Below are positions 1 to 7,060 of a stretch of DNA of 8,961 nt, one piece after another (positions within the stretch are counted from its first letter, which is position 1; each line of letters starts with the position of its first letter). The notes under the pieces are model-generated. The model was given only the letters and a program-made list of their open reading frames with translations. It had not been told where the DNA came from and searched no databases. The translations under genes and the position numbers were made by a program. This DNA comes from Bryobacteraceae bacterium (GTDB lineage: Bacteria; Acidobacteriota; Terriglobia; Bryobacterales; Bryobacteraceae). Location of the stretch: NCBI GenBank assembly GCA_030039005.1, contig JASHQT010000035.1, positions 1 through 8,961 on the forward strand, written 5' to 3'.

Positions 1-98
1 ATTTCCTGCCCGCCGGGGGCCAGGGGAACGTTGAAGTCGACGCGAATGAATGCAATCTTGCCATTCAAGTCCAGGTCGCGGATAGAAACTTTCGACAT
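1..98 (-). CDS. pgk: Phosphoglycerate kinase, N-terminal fragment (cut by window edge)
   Basis: Only the first 32 codons are in the window. They read [20 protein letters not shown] and continue [12 protein letters not shown]. Residues 14-25 carry the phosphoglycerate kinase N-terminal signature (R19, D21, N23, P25), part of the 3-phosphoglycerate-binding side of the N-domain. By family knowledge the enzyme is cytosolic and interconverts 1,3-bisphosphoglycerate plus ADP with 3-phosphoglycerate plus ATP in glycolysis and gluconeogenesis. The ATG at 98-96 is preceded by AAGGAAG (plus-strand 109-115) at a 10-nt spacing, which fixes the start. The gene is transcribed away from the large secreted-protein gene at 293, so the two share the 99-292 intergenic region. 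The remaining ~90% of the protein lies outside the window. The assignment is firm despite the short fragment because the signature is distinctive. Confidence 0.93.
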   Translation of the reverse strand, partial: MSKVSIRDLDLNGKIAFIRVDFNVPLAPGGQE

Positions 99-108
99 AG
101 GTTAAAGG

Positions 109-115
109 CTTCCTT
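109..115 (-). promoter_or_regulatory. Ribosome binding site of pgk
   Basis: The minus strand reads AAGGAAG, 10 nt before the pgk ATG. It is a purine-rich Shine-Dalgarno match and supports the chosen start. Confidence 0.7.
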
Positions 116-142
116 AACAGGGATGCTAACACGCACGAATAT
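114..142 (+). promoter_or_regulatory. Possible sigma70-type promoter for the BACON/TIGR03437 gene
   Basis: A -35-like TTAACA (114-119, 5/6 to TTGACA) is followed after 17 nt by GAATAT (137-142, a poor 3/6 match to TATAAT; AATATT one base later is an alternative). If used, transcription would start near 149 and leave a leader of about 140 nt containing the stem-loops described below. The -35 overlaps the pgk ribosome binding site on the other strand. This is a weak call from pattern only. Confidence 0.2.
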
Positions 143-154
143 TGGGCATTGAAT

Positions 155-185
155 TGCAGGTCACGGTTACAGCCTGCACGTTTTT
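155..185 (+). other. Stem-loop followed by a T-run, terminator-like
   Basis: TGCAGG (155-160) pairs perfectly with CCTGCA (173-178) across a 12-nt loop. Two bases later comes TTTTT (181-185), which is the layout of a short intrinsic terminator on the plus strand. The stem is only 6 bp, so any termination would be weak. The 3' arm is shared with the next hairpin (174-227), so the two cannot form together. Confidence 0.3.
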
Positions 186-227
186 GTGAAACCGGAAGGC
201 ATTTGATACGGTCCCACATCCGTGCAG
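174..227 (+). other. Long three-part hairpin in the leader of the BACON gene
   Basis: Three complementary segments nest in register. CTGCACG (174-180) pairs with CGTGCAG (221-227), TGTG (185-188) with CACA (215-218), and ACCG (191-194) with CGGT (209-212). The helices are separated by small internal loops (4/2 and 2/2 nt) and capped by a 14-nt loop. Fifteen base pairs in 54 nt is more order than expected by chance. It may be a structured RNA leader, a protein-binding site, or a structure read from the minus strand in the pgk leader. I do not recognise it as a known riboswitch class. Confidence 0.4.
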
Positions 228-249
228 CCGTGCGACCGCGTCCCGGCGA

Positions 250-268
250 ACTGCGCCAGTAGCGCAGT
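250..268 (+). other. Short perfect hairpin upstream of the BACON gene ribosome binding site
   Basis: ACTGCGC (250-256) and GCGCAGT (262-268) form a perfect 7-bp stem with the 5-nt loop CAGTA. It ends 14 nt before the GGAG at 283-286. No T-run follows, so it is not a terminator. It could shield or present the ribosome binding site or stabilise the mRNA. Confidence 0.4.
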
Positions 269-282
269 AAATCCTTAACTCT

Positions 283-286
283 GGAG
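283..286 (+). promoter_or_regulatory. Ribosome binding site deciding the GTG start at 293
   Basis: GGAG lies 6 nt before GTG 293. The GTG opens directly into a Lys-Arg followed by a hydrophobic signal peptide, so this start is well supported although it is not ATG. Confidence 0.7.
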
Positions 287-292
287 TAAGTC

Positions 293-3200
293 GTGAAAAG
301 AACTGGACTCGTATTGTATTCGTTGGGACTAATGGCCATGGCGCTGTGTTGTTTGGACACAGCAGCGGCGCAGACCAATACGGTGATCGCCACGCCGCAG
401 GCACTTACCTTTAACACGGCCACCGGTGTAACTACGCCATCGCAGAGCATTTTACTTACGACGGCCAGCGGTGCAGCGACTATTTCGTCGGTGACAGCGC
501 GTTCGGACACAAATTGGTTGGTAGTCACACCGTCGTCGGGCACTACTCCGATGGTAGTGACCGTTTCGATCGGGCCGGGTGCGCCCAGCACGGGCGTTGA
601 CGTGGGTTTCATTAATATTTTGTCCGGAACGACGACCCTGTCCGTGCCAGTGACGCTCAATGCGAATTCAGGCGGCGTGGCTAGTCCGCTTTCGGCGAAT
701 CCCAACTCGCTGAGCTTTGTGTTCGCCCCGGGCAGCACAGCGCCTCAATCGCAGAGTGTGGCGTTGTCCAGTTCCAGTTCCACGGTTGCGAACTATGCCG
801 CCACCGCGTTGACGAGTACGGGGACCTCCTTCCTGTCGGCAAGTCCGGCGGCGGGGAGTTTGCCAGGAAATCTGCAGGTGACAGTGAGTCCGGCGGGCCT
901 TACGGCAGGGACGTTCGATGCCGCGGTGGCGATTAATGCTCCCGGGACGAATGGCATCAGCCTTCCGGTGCTGGTGACTATCCAGGGAACGCCGACGCTG
1001 GATGTGAGTCCGGCGCAGCTCACGTTCGGTTATCAGATTGGAACCAGCGCGCTGGCGGCGCAAAGTCTGACCCTCAGCAGCAGCACGGGGGCGAGTGTGG
1101 CGTTTACCGCGACGGCGACGACCATGAGCTGTGGAAACTGGATCGTACTGAGCCAAAACAGTGGGGCGACGCCCAGCACCTTGAGCGTTCAATTGAATAT
1201 ATCCGGGTTGACGCAGGGAACATGCACAGGCCAGATCAATATTTCAGCGCCGGACGCTTCCAACCCGACGGTCAGCGTGCCTGTAACTCTATTAGTAAGT
1301 CCGCTGCCGTTGATTCAGACGCCGACAAGCAGCGTGGACTTTACCTACCAAATCGGCGGTACGATTCCTCCGGCTCAGTCCGTACCGATTACGAGTTCGA
1401 CCTCCGGTCTGAGCGTTACGGCGACTGCGGCCGCGGCCACGGGTCAACCGAATTTCCTGGAAGTAAGTCCCGCGAGCGGGACCACGCCGCTTTCCTTGAC
1501 ATTGTCCGTGAATGCGAATGTCTTGGCGAGCCTTGGCCCGGGAACTTACACCGAGACGGTAACAATTGCGGGCGCCGGAGCGGGAAATTCACCGCAGACC
1601 TTCGATGTCACGCTTACGGTGAGCAGCAACCCGACGCTTACTGGCAGCGTGCCGGCGCTCAACTTCAACTACCAGATCGGCCAGACCGCGCCGTCCAACC
1701 AGACGGTGACGATCACGAGCAGCGGCGCTCCATTGAATTATCAAGTGGGCGTGAGTACGACGAGTTGTCCGGGATTCCTGAGCGCGACGCCCGCGACCGG
1801 CAGCACCTACGGGAGTCAGAACCAAGTAGTGGTGTCGGTGAATACGAAGAACCTGACGGCGCAGGTGTGCAATGGTGACGTGACGCTGACCGTGCCGGGC
1901 TCGACGGCCGCGCCGCTGGTGATTCCGGTAACGCTGAACGTCAGCAGCACGGCACTGCTGAACGTGAGCCAGTCGGCCATCGTGCAAACGAACGTGGTGG
2001 GCACGGTGACTTCGACTGCGCAGACCATTTCGCTGACCAGCACGGATGGCAGCGCGATCCCGTTCACGGCCACGGCTACGACGAGCCCAGCGGGATTGTC
2101 GTGGCTCGCTGTAGCGCCGAACTCCGGCTCGACGCCGGACAACCTGGTGGTCACGATCACGCCGGCGAGTCTCGGGGTAGGCGTTTACAAGGGAACCATC
2201 ACCGTCGCGAGCAGCATGGCGAACGTTCCGGCACAGACCATTTCGGTGACGCTCACGGTGGTGAGCGGAATCGCGGTGGCAACGCCAACCACGCTGACGT
2301 TTACGCAGGCGGCGGGCGGCGAAGCGCCGGACACGCAATCGGTGCAAATCGCGGGGGTACCGGCGGGAGGCACCATTGGCGCCGTCGCCACCGTGCTGAG
2401 CGGTTCCGGATGGCTGACGGCGACGACGTCAGGAAGCACGGTCACGGTGAGTGTGAACGGAGCGCAGCTTGCGCAAGGGACGTACTCGGGCGTGGTCACC
2501 GTGATTGTTCCGGGCGCGGGATCGAGTCCGGTGTACATTCCGGTGATGCTCGACGTGACCGCGGCCACTTCAGCGATTACGCTTTCCACAACGACGGCTT
2601 CGTTTAACATCGCGGCCGGGTCTACGGCGGTACCGACGCCGCAAACGGTGCAGGTGACCAGCACCACGAGCGGGACGAGCGCTCCCTTTACGGCGAGCTT
2701 CGTTCCGAGCACCGGAGGGGACTTCCTGACGGTGATGCCGTCGAGCGGGACCACTCCGGCGACGCTGACGCTAGCGGTGAATTCGACCGTGGCGAGCACG
2801 CTCGCGGCGGGAACATACACCGGAGACGTGCAGGTCGCGTCCGGCACGGGCGCGGTGCAGACGGTAAAGGTGACGCTGCTGGTCAGCGCGACCGGAACTC
2901 CCGTGCTGCTGGAAGTGGAGAGCGCCGCGAGCTTCCAAACGGGTGCGGTCTCGCCGGGCGAGATCGTTACCCTATTCGGCGACAACATTGGACCTGCAAC
3001 ACCCTCGACGGGCACGTCGTTCACTCCGACGAACGGCACAGTATCCACTACGCTGGCGGGCGTGAGCGTGACATTCAACGGCGTAGCGGCGCCGCTGATC
3101 TTCGTCGCTCCCGGTCAGATCAATCTGATCGTGCCCTACCAAGTGGCATCGCAAGAGGGGCAGACGGTGCCGGTGGTAGTGACGAACAACATGACGGCAT

Positions 3201-3628
3201 CGGCGAGCATGAACGTCTTGGTGGCGGCGACGGCACCGGCCATCTTCTCGTTGGGCGAGAACGGCAGCGGGCAAGGCGCGATTCTCAATCAGAACGCGAG
3301 CATCAATGGGTCGAGCAATCCGGCTGCGCCGGGGAGTATCATCTCGATCTACGCGACCGGCGAAGGCGTCCTCACGTCGGCGACAACGGGCTGCATTACC
3401 GGCAGCACCCCGCCGTTCCCTCGTCCGATCGGCAACGTTTCGGTGACCATTGGCGGGCAAGCTGCTACGCCAATAACCTATGCGGGCGAAGCGCCGGACT
3501 TCGTGTGCGGATTGATCCAGATCAACGCGACCATTCCGGCGAGCACGGGCGCGGGGGCGCAGTCGGTGGTGCTGACGATCGGCGGGAACAACAACTCGTC
3601 GCAGAGCATCACGGTAGCAGTGCAATAG
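293..3628 (+). CDS. Secreted protein with eight BACON-like Ig repeats and a C-terminal TIGR03437 domain
   Basis: The product is 1111 residues, exported and probably extracellular or surface-attached. Residues 1-26 are a Sec signal peptide (Lys2, Arg3, hydrophobic core, Ala-Ala-Ala before Gln27). Cys19-Cys20 do not form a lipobox. About eight repeats of ~105 residues follow, starting near 28, 132, 234, 339, 447, 554, 660 and 761. Each has a strand ending in a sequence like TFxYQIGxxxPxxQSV, then a [NGS][WF]L..xPxSGTTP turn, then GTYxGxVxI and a closing VPVTLxVS strand. This is the pattern of BACON-type Ig-like domains. Residues ~870-1111 match the TIGR03437 domain known from Solibacter: SAASF, SPGEIVTLFG, FNGVAAPLIFVAPGQINLIVPY and a late VCGLIQIN. 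Outside the signal peptide all cysteines come in pairs: 280/311, 492/526 and 1034/1072. BACON domains are thought to bind carbohydrate or act as spacers, but no enzymatic motif is visible and the function is unknown. It is divergent from pgk. Confidence 0.9.
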   Translation: MKRTGLVLYSLGLMAMALCCLDTAAAQTNTVIATPQALTFNTATGVTTPSQSILLTTASGAATISSVTARSDTNWLVVTPSSGTTPMVVTVSIGPGAPSTGVDVGFINILSGTTTLSVPVTLNANSGGVASPLSANPNSLSFVFAPGSTAPQSQSVALSSSSSTVANYAATALTSTGTSFLSASPAAGSLPGNLQVTVSPAGLTAGTFDAAVAINAPGTNGISLPVLVTIQGTPTLDVSPAQLTFGYQIGTSALAAQSLTLSSSTGASVAFTATATTMSCGNWIVLSQNSGATPSTLSVQLNISGLTQGTCTGQINISAPDASNPTVSVPVTLLVSPLPLIQTPTSSVDFTYQIGGTIPPAQSVPITSSTSGLSVTATAAAATGQPNFLEVSPASGTTPLSLTLSVNANVLASLGPGTYTETVTIAGAGAGNSPQTFDVTLTVSSNPTLTGSVPALNFNYQIGQTAPSNQTVTITSSGAPLNYQVGVSTTSCPGFLSATPATGSTYGSQNQVVVSVNTKNLTAQVCNGDVTLTVPGSTAAPLVIPVTLNVSSTALLNVSQSAIVQTNVVGTVTSTAQTISLTSTDGSAIPFTATATTSPAGLSWLAVAPNSGSTPDNLVVTITPASLGVGVYKGTITVASSMANVPAQTISVTLTVVSGIAVATPTTLTFTQAAGGEAPDTQSVQIAGVPAGGTIGAVATVLSGSGWLTATTSGSTVTVSVNGAQLAQGTYSGVVTVIVPGAGSSPVYIPVMLDVTAATSAITLSTTTASFNIAAGSTAVPTPQTVQVTSTTSGTSAPFTASFVPSTGGDFLTVMPSSGTTPATLTLAVNSTVASTLAAGTYTGDVQVASGTGAVQTVKVTLLVSATGTPVLLEVESAASFQTGAVSPGEIVTLFGDNIGPATPSTGTSFTPTNGTVSTTLAGVSVTFNGVAAPLIFVAPGQINLIVPYQVASQEGQTVPVVVTNNMTASASMNVLVAATAPAIFSLGENGSGQGAILNQNASINGSSNPAAPGSIISIYATGEGVLTSATTGCITGSTPPFPRPIGNVSVTIGGQAATPITYAGEAPDFVCGLIQINATIPASTGAGAQSVVLTIGGNNNSSQSITVAVQ

Positions 3629-3651
3629 CTTTCACACGGGCCCAGAGGGCG

Positions 3652-3670
3652 CCCCTGAAAGCCACAGGGG
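3652..3670 (+). other. Small GC-rich hairpin between the BACON and esterase genes
   Basis: CCCCTG (3652-3657) pairs with CAGGGG (3665-3670) over the 7-nt loop AAAGCCA. GGCC at 3639-3642 could add an outer stem with GGCC at 3671-3674, but not in continuous register. No T-run follows, so it is at best a transcript-end or stability element, not a clear intrinsic terminator. The hairpin ends 24 nt before the esterase ATG. Confidence 0.3.
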
Positions 3671-3694
3671 GGCCATGCGCATTATGATGATGGC

Positions 3695-4660
3695 ATGGCT
3701 CTTCACCCACAGTCCAGATTCGTTTTAGACCAAATGGCAGCGGCGGGCGGGCCGCCGATGGAGCAGATGACGCCGGTGGAGCTGCGCGCGAGCCGCGCGG
3801 CGCAGGCCGATGCGATGGCGGAACTGGCCGGTCCGGTACAGCCAGTGGCGCGCGTGGAGGATCGGACCATTCCCGGGCCCAAGCAGCCGATCCCGGTACG
3901 CGTGTATTGGCCGGAAAGCGGCAAAAACCTTCCGGGGCTGGTGTATTATCACGGCGGCGGATTTGTGTTCGGGACGCTGGACAGCATCGACCGCACGATG
4001 CGAGCGCTCACGAATGCTTCGGGGTGCGTGGTGATTTCGGTGGATTATCGCCTGGCGCCCGAGCACAAGTTTCCGGCGGCGGTGGAGGATGCCAATGCGG
4101 CGCTCGGCTACGTGGCGGAGCACCCCGAGGAATTCGGCATCGATGCGAAGCGCATCGCGGCCGGCGGAGACAGCGCGGGCGGAAACCTGGCAACGGTGGT
4201 TTGTCTCACCGCACGCGATCGCGGCGGTCCGAAGGTGGCGTTCCAGCTTATGGTTTATCCGGTGACGGATTACGGCGATGACCGGCCGTCGAGCCGCGAA
4301 TTCGCCGATGGATATCTGCTGACCAGCGCTCTGATGGATTACTTCTGGGGACATTACCTGCCGCGGCCGGAGGACGGGCAGGATCAGCATGCGTCGCCGA
4401 TCAAGGCGAAGTCACTGGCTGGACTGCCGCCGGCGATGGTGATTACCGCGGAATGCGATCCTATTCGCGATCAAGGCGAGGCTTATGCGCAGCGGCTGAA
4501 GGAATCGGGCGTGCCGGTGGAGTTGAAGCGCTACGACGGCGCGATTCACGCGTTCTTCAACCTGGCCGGCGTCATCGATTCCGGAAAGCAGGCGATCGAG
4601 GACGCCGGCGCGGCGTTGAAAGCGGCGCTCAAAGCCGGCGCGGGCGCGGCGGCTTCTTAA
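3695..4660 (+). CDS. Alpha/beta-hydrolase, hormone-sensitive-lipase family (family IV) esterase
   Basis: The product is 321 residues, near the usual ~310 of bacterial family IV carboxylesterases, which hydrolyse short- to medium-chain esters. The N-terminal cap (about 1-45) has the family start with DQMAAAGGPP and then an acidic/arginine helix. The oxyanion-hole motif HGGGF is at 86-90. DYRLAPEHKFPAA, typical of the family, follows at about 110. The nucleophile elbow GDSAGG puts Ser160 at the active site, Asp255 lies in ECDPIRDQ, and His285 lies in AIHAFF, so the triad is complete. There is no signal peptide, so it is probably cytosolic. The C-terminus is Ala/Lys-rich. The ATG at 3695 fits the family N-terminus, and upstream ATGs at 3684-3690 are out of frame. 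No good Shine-Dalgarno precedes it. The propeller gene follows 42 nt later, so the two may be co-transcribed. The natural substrate cannot be told from sequence. Confidence 0.93.
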   Translation: MALHPQSRFVLDQMAAAGGPPMEQMTPVELRASRAAQADAMAELAGPVQPVARVEDRTIPGPKQPIPVRVYWPESGKNLPGLVYYHGGGFVFGTLDSIDRTMRALTNASGCVVISVDYRLAPEHKFPAAVEDANAALGYVAEHPEEFGIDAKRIAAGGDSAGGNLATVVCLTARDRGGPKVAFQLMVYPVTDYGDDRPSSREFADGYLLTSALMDYFWGHYLPRPEDGQDQHASPIKAKSLAGLPPAMVITAECDPIRDQGEAYAQRLKESGVPVELKRYDGAIHAFFNLAGVIDSGKQAIEDAGAALKAALKAGAGAAAS

Positions 4661-4690
4661 GTCAAATCAGGGACTTCATTCTGGAGCACT

Positions 4691-4696
4691 GAAGGG
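4691..4696 (+). promoter_or_regulatory. Ribosome binding site of the propeller-like gene
   Basis: GAAGGG ends 6 nt before ATG 4703. This and the signal peptide immediately after the ATG decide the start. Confidence 0.6.
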
Positions 4697-4702
4697 TTCA
4701 CG

Positions 4703-5554
4703 ATGCGGGTTAGACAAGCGATCGCACTGCTGAGTCTGACATTCTTCGGTGCTCCGGCGCACAGCCAGGGATTGGGTGTGCAAGTGGTCTTTAGCCGGCG
4801 GGTCTATCGCGTACAAGGCCGCAGCTATCAAGAAATTTGGAGCTGGAACCCGGCAACGGGCGCGCTGGCGGCTCTGACGAACTCCGCACGGGACCACTAT
4901 GCGCCGGATTGTAAGGATGGCGCGATCCTCTTCCAGGTTCCACAACCCTGGCCGAACGGGCCCAACTTGTGGAGCTTCGACCCCAAGACGAGGGCGGAGA
5001 GGTTCCTCGGCCCGGTACCCACGGTTCCCGAGCAGGAACGGCCAAAAAACGCGTGCCATGCGTACGCCAAGGCGGGGGCGTTGGAAGCTTGCGGGAATGA
5101 CGAAGACCTGACAGTTTCGCAGGCAGGCAAGCCCGTTGCACAATTTCACATCCAGGAAAATGTGTGCGTCACTGAGAGCGGGCTGAACAACGGGCCATGC
5201 GCCACACCGATTCTGGGACTCGAATGGTCTCCGGGGGCGAAATGGCTGCTTGTAAACGAGCTTGGCCTGGACACGAACAGCACCGCGCCGCAATCCGACT
5301 ACTACGTGGTCAATCCCAGCACGATGAAGCTCAGCAAGGCGGTAACGGCCGATCAAGGCAGCGCCGTATGGTTGCCGGCAGGCGACAAGCTGCTATACGT
5401 CACACCCCGGGATTCGATAATTCTGCCCGGCGGCCGCAGGGAGCGCACCGTATGGTCCCAACACTTTATGCTGTTCGATGCGGAAACCCAAAGGACCACC
5501 GCTATTACGTCGGGCGTTACCAACGACGTGGCCCCATCGCTCTGTAAGCGATGA
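4703..5554 (+). CDS. Exported beta-propeller-like protein of unknown function
   Basis: The product is 283 residues. Residues 1-21 are a Sec signal peptide (Arg2, Arg4, hydrophobic core, cleavage probably Ala-His-Ser before Gln22), so the mature ~262-residue protein is periplasmic or secreted. Four turns have the same look: WSWNPATGALAALT, LWSFDPKTRAERFLG, YVVNPSTMKLSKAVT and MLFDAETQRTTAIT. Two strands resemble TolB/PD40 blades: LEWSPGAKWLLVNE and AVWLPAGDKLLYVT. This suggests a small or partial WD40-like propeller of the TolB type, usually a protein-protein binding scaffold. Six cysteines (the first Cys70, the last Cys281, two residues before the end) suggest disulfides. No catalytic motif is seen. 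It lies 42 nt after the esterase gene on the same strand and probably shares its transcript. It converges on glnA with 86 nt between stop codons. The family is not recognised more closely, and the propeller call is an inference from repeat pattern. Confidence 0.8.
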   Translation: MRVRQAIALLSLTFFGAPAHSQGLGVQVVFSRRVYRVQGRSYQEIWSWNPATGALAALTNSARDHYAPDCKDGAILFQVPQPWPNGPNLWSFDPKTRAERFLGPVPTVPEQERPKNACHAYAKAGALEACGNDEDLTVSQAGKPVAQFHIQENVCVTESGLNNGPCATPILGLEWSPGAKWLLVNELGLDTNSTAPQSDYYVVNPSTMKLSKAVTADQGSAVWLPAGDKLLYVTPRDSIILPGGRRERTVWSQHFMLFDAETQRTTAITSGVTNDVAPSLCKR

Positions 5555-5558
5555 GATC

Positions 5559-5584
5559 GTAGACCGCCGCGCCACAGAGTCTAC
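5559..5584. other. Weak inverted repeat between convergent genes
   Basis: GTAGAC (5559-5564) and GTCTAC (5579-5584) are complementary across 14 nt, just after the propeller gene stop. No T-run follows on either strand, so a bidirectional terminator is only a weak possibility. Confidence 0.2.
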
Positions 5585-5625
5585 CCACCCAAGCCGCTCG
5601 GTTTCGGGTTCAGGTGATTCGGTCT

Positions 5626-5653
5626 TAAATGCCGTAGGACCTAAATGTCGTAG
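5626..5653 (-). repeat. Short tandem duplication spanning the glnA stop codon
   Basis: TAAATGCCGTAG (5626-5637) and TAAATGTCGTAG (5642-5653) differ at one base and repeat with a 16-nt period. On the minus strand the second copy encodes the glnA C-terminus Tyr-Asp-Ile-stop. The first lies just downstream and would give Tyr-Gly-Ile-stop in another frame. It looks like a small slippage or duplication product. Confidence 0.45.
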
Positions 5654-7050
5654 TAGAGCGCGAACTCGTAGGGATGCGGGCGCAGGCGAATGGCGTCCGC
5701 TTCGTTTTTGCGTTTGTACTCGATGAAGGTTTCGATCAGGTCCTCGCTGAAGACGTCGCCTTTCAGCAGGAAGTCGTGATCGTCCTGGAGGCATTCCAGC
5801 GCCTCTTCGAGCGAAGCGGGCATGGAAGGCACGCTCTCCATTTCTTCAGGAGAGAGATCGTAGATGTCCTTGTCGAGCGGTTCGCCGGGATCCAGTTTGT
5901 TCAGCACGCCGTCCAGGCCCGCCATGAGCATCGCGGCGAAGGCCAGATACGGATTTGACGAAGGATCGGGCGGGCGGAACTCGACGCGCTTGGCCTTCGG
6001 ACTAGCCGAGTACATCGGAATGCGGCAGGCGGCCGAGCGATTGCGGCGCGAATACGCCAGGTTGACCGGCGCCTCGTAGCCCGGCACCAGGCGCTTATAG
6101 CTGTTGGTGGTGGGCGCGATGATGGCTGATAGCGCGCGCGCGTGCTTCAACAAGCCGCCGATGTAGTTCAAGCCCAGCGGGCTCAAGCCGGCATAACCGT
6201 CGCCCGCGAAGAGCGGCTTACCCTCCTTCCAGATGCTCTGATGCGTGTGCATTCCGCTGCCGTTGTCGGTGAACAGGGGCTTGGGCATGAAGGTGACCGT
6301 CTTGCCGTGCTTATCCGCGGTGTTGCGGATGACGTATTTGTACGTCAGCATGTTGTCGGCCGATTTCACCAGCGTGTCGAAGCGCTGATCGATTTCGCAC
6401 TGCCCGCCGGTGGCCACTTCGTGATGATGGCATTCGATGTTCATGCCGCACTGGATCATGGTTTCCACCATGTGGGCGCGGAGGCCCTGGTAATGATCGG
6501 TAGGCGGAACGGGGAAATAGCCTTCCTTGTAGCGCGGCCGGTAGCCGAGATTGTTGGCTTCACGGCCGGAGTTCCAGCGGCCCTCCTCGGCGTCGATGAA
6601 GTAGAAGCCCGAGTGCTGATCCTGATCGAAACGGACGTTGTCGAAGATGAAGAATTCGGCTTCGGCGCCGAAGTAGGCGGTGTCGCCGACGCCCGTGTTT
6701 TTCAGATACAGCTCGGCCTTGCGCGCGATCCAGCGGGGGTCGCGAGCGTAGCTCTGGCGAGTGATGGGATCGATCACGTCGCAGGTCATCACCAGGGTGG
6801 GGATCTCATAAAAAGGATCGGTGAAGGCGGTGTTGGGATCCGGAATCAACAGCATGTCGCTTTCGTTGATGGCGGCCCAGCCGCGGATGCTGGATCCGTC
6901 CATGCCGAAGCCCTCCTGGAACGAGTCCTGGGAGAGTTCAGTGATGGGATAAGAGACATGATGCTGAAGGCCGGGAATATCGCAGAACCGCAAATCAAGC
7001 TGCTTGAGTCCGTTTTTCTTGGCGTACTCGAGGACTTCTGAAGGGGTCAT
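5641..7050 (-). CDS. glnA: Glutamine synthetase, type I-beta
   Basis: The enzyme makes glutamine from glutamate, ammonia and ATP. It is the central ammonium-assimilation enzyme, a cytosolic dodecamer. From the ATG at 7050 the protein is 469 residues, the length of the enterobacterial enzyme. The beta-grasp N-domain contains [12 protein letters not shown] with the active-site Asp51. The catalytic domain has the metal-ligand stretch [11 protein letters not shown], the ATP/metal motif [10 protein letters not shown], the Glu326 flap in [18 protein letters not shown], and [14 protein letters not shown]. Tyr397 in DIYDLSPEE matches the adenylylated tyrosine of I-beta enzymes, so control by a GlnE adenylyltransferase is expected. 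An in-frame ATG at 7086 would add 12 residues ([11 protein letters not shown] type) foreign to the family. The ATG at 7050 has AGGAG 5 nt upstream and begins [16 protein letters not shown], so it is preferred. All key residues are intact. No sigma54 promoter was found upstream. Confidence 0.97.
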   Translation of the reverse strand: MTPSEVLEYAKKNGLKQLDLRFCDIPGLQHHVSYPITELSQDSFQEGFGMDGSSIRGWAAINESDMLLIPDPNTAFTDPFYEIPTLVMTCDVIDPITRQSYARDPRWIARKAELYLKNTGVGDTAYFGAEAEFFIFDNVRFDQDQHSGFYFIDAEEGRWNSGREANNLGYRPRYKEGYFPVPPTDHYQGLRAHMVETMIQCGMNIECHHHEVATGGQCEIDQRFDTLVKSADNMLTYKYVIRNTADKHGKTVTFMPKPLFTDNGSGMHTHQSIWKEGKPLFAGDGYAGLSPLGLNYIGGLLKHARALSAIIAPTTNSYKRLVPGYEAPVNLAYSRRNRSAACRIPMYSASPKAKRVEFRPPDPSSNPYLAFAAMLMAGLDGVLNKLDPGEPLDKDIYDLSPEEMESVPSMPASLEEALECLQDDHDFLLKGDVFSEDLIETFIEYKRKNEADAIRLRPHPYEFALYYDI

Positions 7051-7055
7051 GGAAG

Positions 7056-7060
7056 CTCCT
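7056..7060 (-). promoter_or_regulatory. Ribosome binding site deciding the glnA start
   Basis: The minus strand reads AGGAG, 5 nt before ATG 7050. The upstream in-frame ATG at 7086 would place this site inside the coding region, so it argues for the shorter protein. Confidence 0.75.

Noticed and set aside
344..358. Cys-Cys in the signal peptide of the large secreted protein as a possible lipoprotein site.
   Set aside because: The residues before either cysteine (MAL, ALC) do not fit a lipobox, and Ala-Ala-Ala before Gln27 is a good ordinary cleavage site.
293..2900. The repeat pattern in the large gene as a possible DNA repeat or CRISPR-like array.
   Set aside because: The repeats are protein domains of about 105 residues with diverged DNA; there are no identical short repeats with regular spacers.
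668..3625. Several long open frames on the minus strand and in other plus frames across the BACON gene, the esterase and glnA.
   Set aside because: They are GC-rich shadow frames with Arg/His-rich or low-complexity translations and no family resemblance; the frames called have clear domains.
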